A DNA stretch of 5,366 nucleotides, taken from contig CAAENA010000044.1 in the NCBI GenBank assembly GCA_900757205.1, forward strand, positions 1-5,366, given 5' to 3'. The notes beneath the pieces were generated by a model. The model was not told the origin of the DNA. It was given only the letters and a program-made list of their open reading frames with translations, and ran no database searches. The position numbers and the translations under genes were made by a program. The DNA is from an uncultured Collinsella sp. Its GTDB lineage: Bacteria; Actinomycetota; Coriobacteriia; Coriobacteriales; Coriobacteriaceae. Positions 5,258-5,366 of the stretch are shown in pieces (the stretch's first letter is position 1; the number at the start of each line of letters is the position of its first letter).

Positions 5258-5290
5258 GTTAGCCCCGGTAAACGGTTAACCGCGTCTAAC
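5258..5290 (+). promoter_or_regulatory. 33-bp interrupted dyad upstream of the feoA-like gene
   Basis: GTTAG (5258-5262) pairs with CTAAC (5286-5290), and CGGT (5266-5269) pairs with ACCG (5279-5282), all about one centre at 5274. A smaller perfect palindrome, CGGTTAACCG (5273-5282), lies inside. The left side, GGTTAGCC (5257-5264), equals the left half of the DtxR/IdeR iron-box consensus, though the right half does not match in the required place. An iron- or manganese-responsive repressor site is plausible before an iron uptake gene. The upstream 5184-5257 stretch is AT-rich, with TTGACT (5209-5214) and TATAAA (5216-5221), but these cannot serve as one promoter pair. Confidence 0.4.
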
Positions 5291-5304
5291 GAAAGGATGA
5301 GCGC

Positions 5305-5366
5305 GTGAAGCTCGATACACTCGAGATTGGAAAGGACGCCGTTGTCGCATCGGTGACATCCGACGA
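5305..5366 (+). CDS. feoA: FeoA-like ferrous iron transport protein (partial, N-terminus)
   Basis: Only 20 codons plus two bases are visible before the right edge. The GTG start at 5305 has AAAGGA (5292-5297) at 7 bases; the nearby ATG at 5297 runs into a stop after three codons. The translation (M)KLDTLEIGKDAVVASVTSD fits the opening of FeoA proteins, which usually read M.L.el..G..a.i..v and fold as a small SH3-like domain. FeoA assists the FeoB membrane protein in Fe2+ uptake, so feoB is expected downstream. The call rests on a short N-terminus and on the iron-box-like sequence upstream, so it remains provisional. Confidence 0.6.
   Translation, partial: MKLDTLEIGKDAVVASVTSD

Overview
The window looks like chromosomal DNA from a GC-rich actinobacterium of the Coriobacteriia, most likely Collinsella or a close relative. 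This is an inference from the codon use (strong G/C at third positions), the style of the encoded proteins and the gene mix; no rRNA or other phylogenetic marker is present to prove it. It holds seven protein genes, two of them cut by the window edges. There are no tRNA or rRNA genes, no CRISPR array and no transposase.

Left part (1-2991), all on the minus strand. Read in the direction of transcription: asnS (asparaginyl-tRNA synthetase, 2925 to 1522) ends at a strong intrinsic terminator. A short WYL-domain transcriptional regulator follows (1272 to 487), after a leader of about 250 bases packed with inverted and phased repeats. Last comes the 5' end of a substrate-binding lipoprotein of the COG2984/TrpX-like ABC family (326 to beyond the edge), with its own promoter and a small hairpin in its leader.

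Middle part (2992-3915). A stand-alone glucose-type PTS IIA protein (3669 to 3106, minus strand) ends at a perfect 15-bp stem terminator. It shares a 246-bp divergent intergenic region with the next gene. That region carries a good promoter for the IIA gene, a LacI-family-like palindrome (GAAACGTTTC) in its leader, and a second palindrome (TGATATATCA) nearer the other gene.

Right part (3916-5366), all on the plus strand. An alpha/beta-hydrolase (acetyl-esterase-like) and a small beta-rich protein of unknown function lie 47 bases apart and are probably co-transcribed; a 9-bp hairpin occupies the gap. An AT-rich regulatory region with a 33-bp dyad follows, then the first 20 codons of a FeoA-like ferrous iron transport protein.

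The genes are mostly housekeeping or metabolic and do not form one pathway. I see no clear new multi-gene system. The best leads are non-coding: the 63-bp inverted-repeat element with 11-bp phasing between asnS and the WYL gene, the alternative hairpins in the WYL leader, and the dyad before the feoA-like gene.
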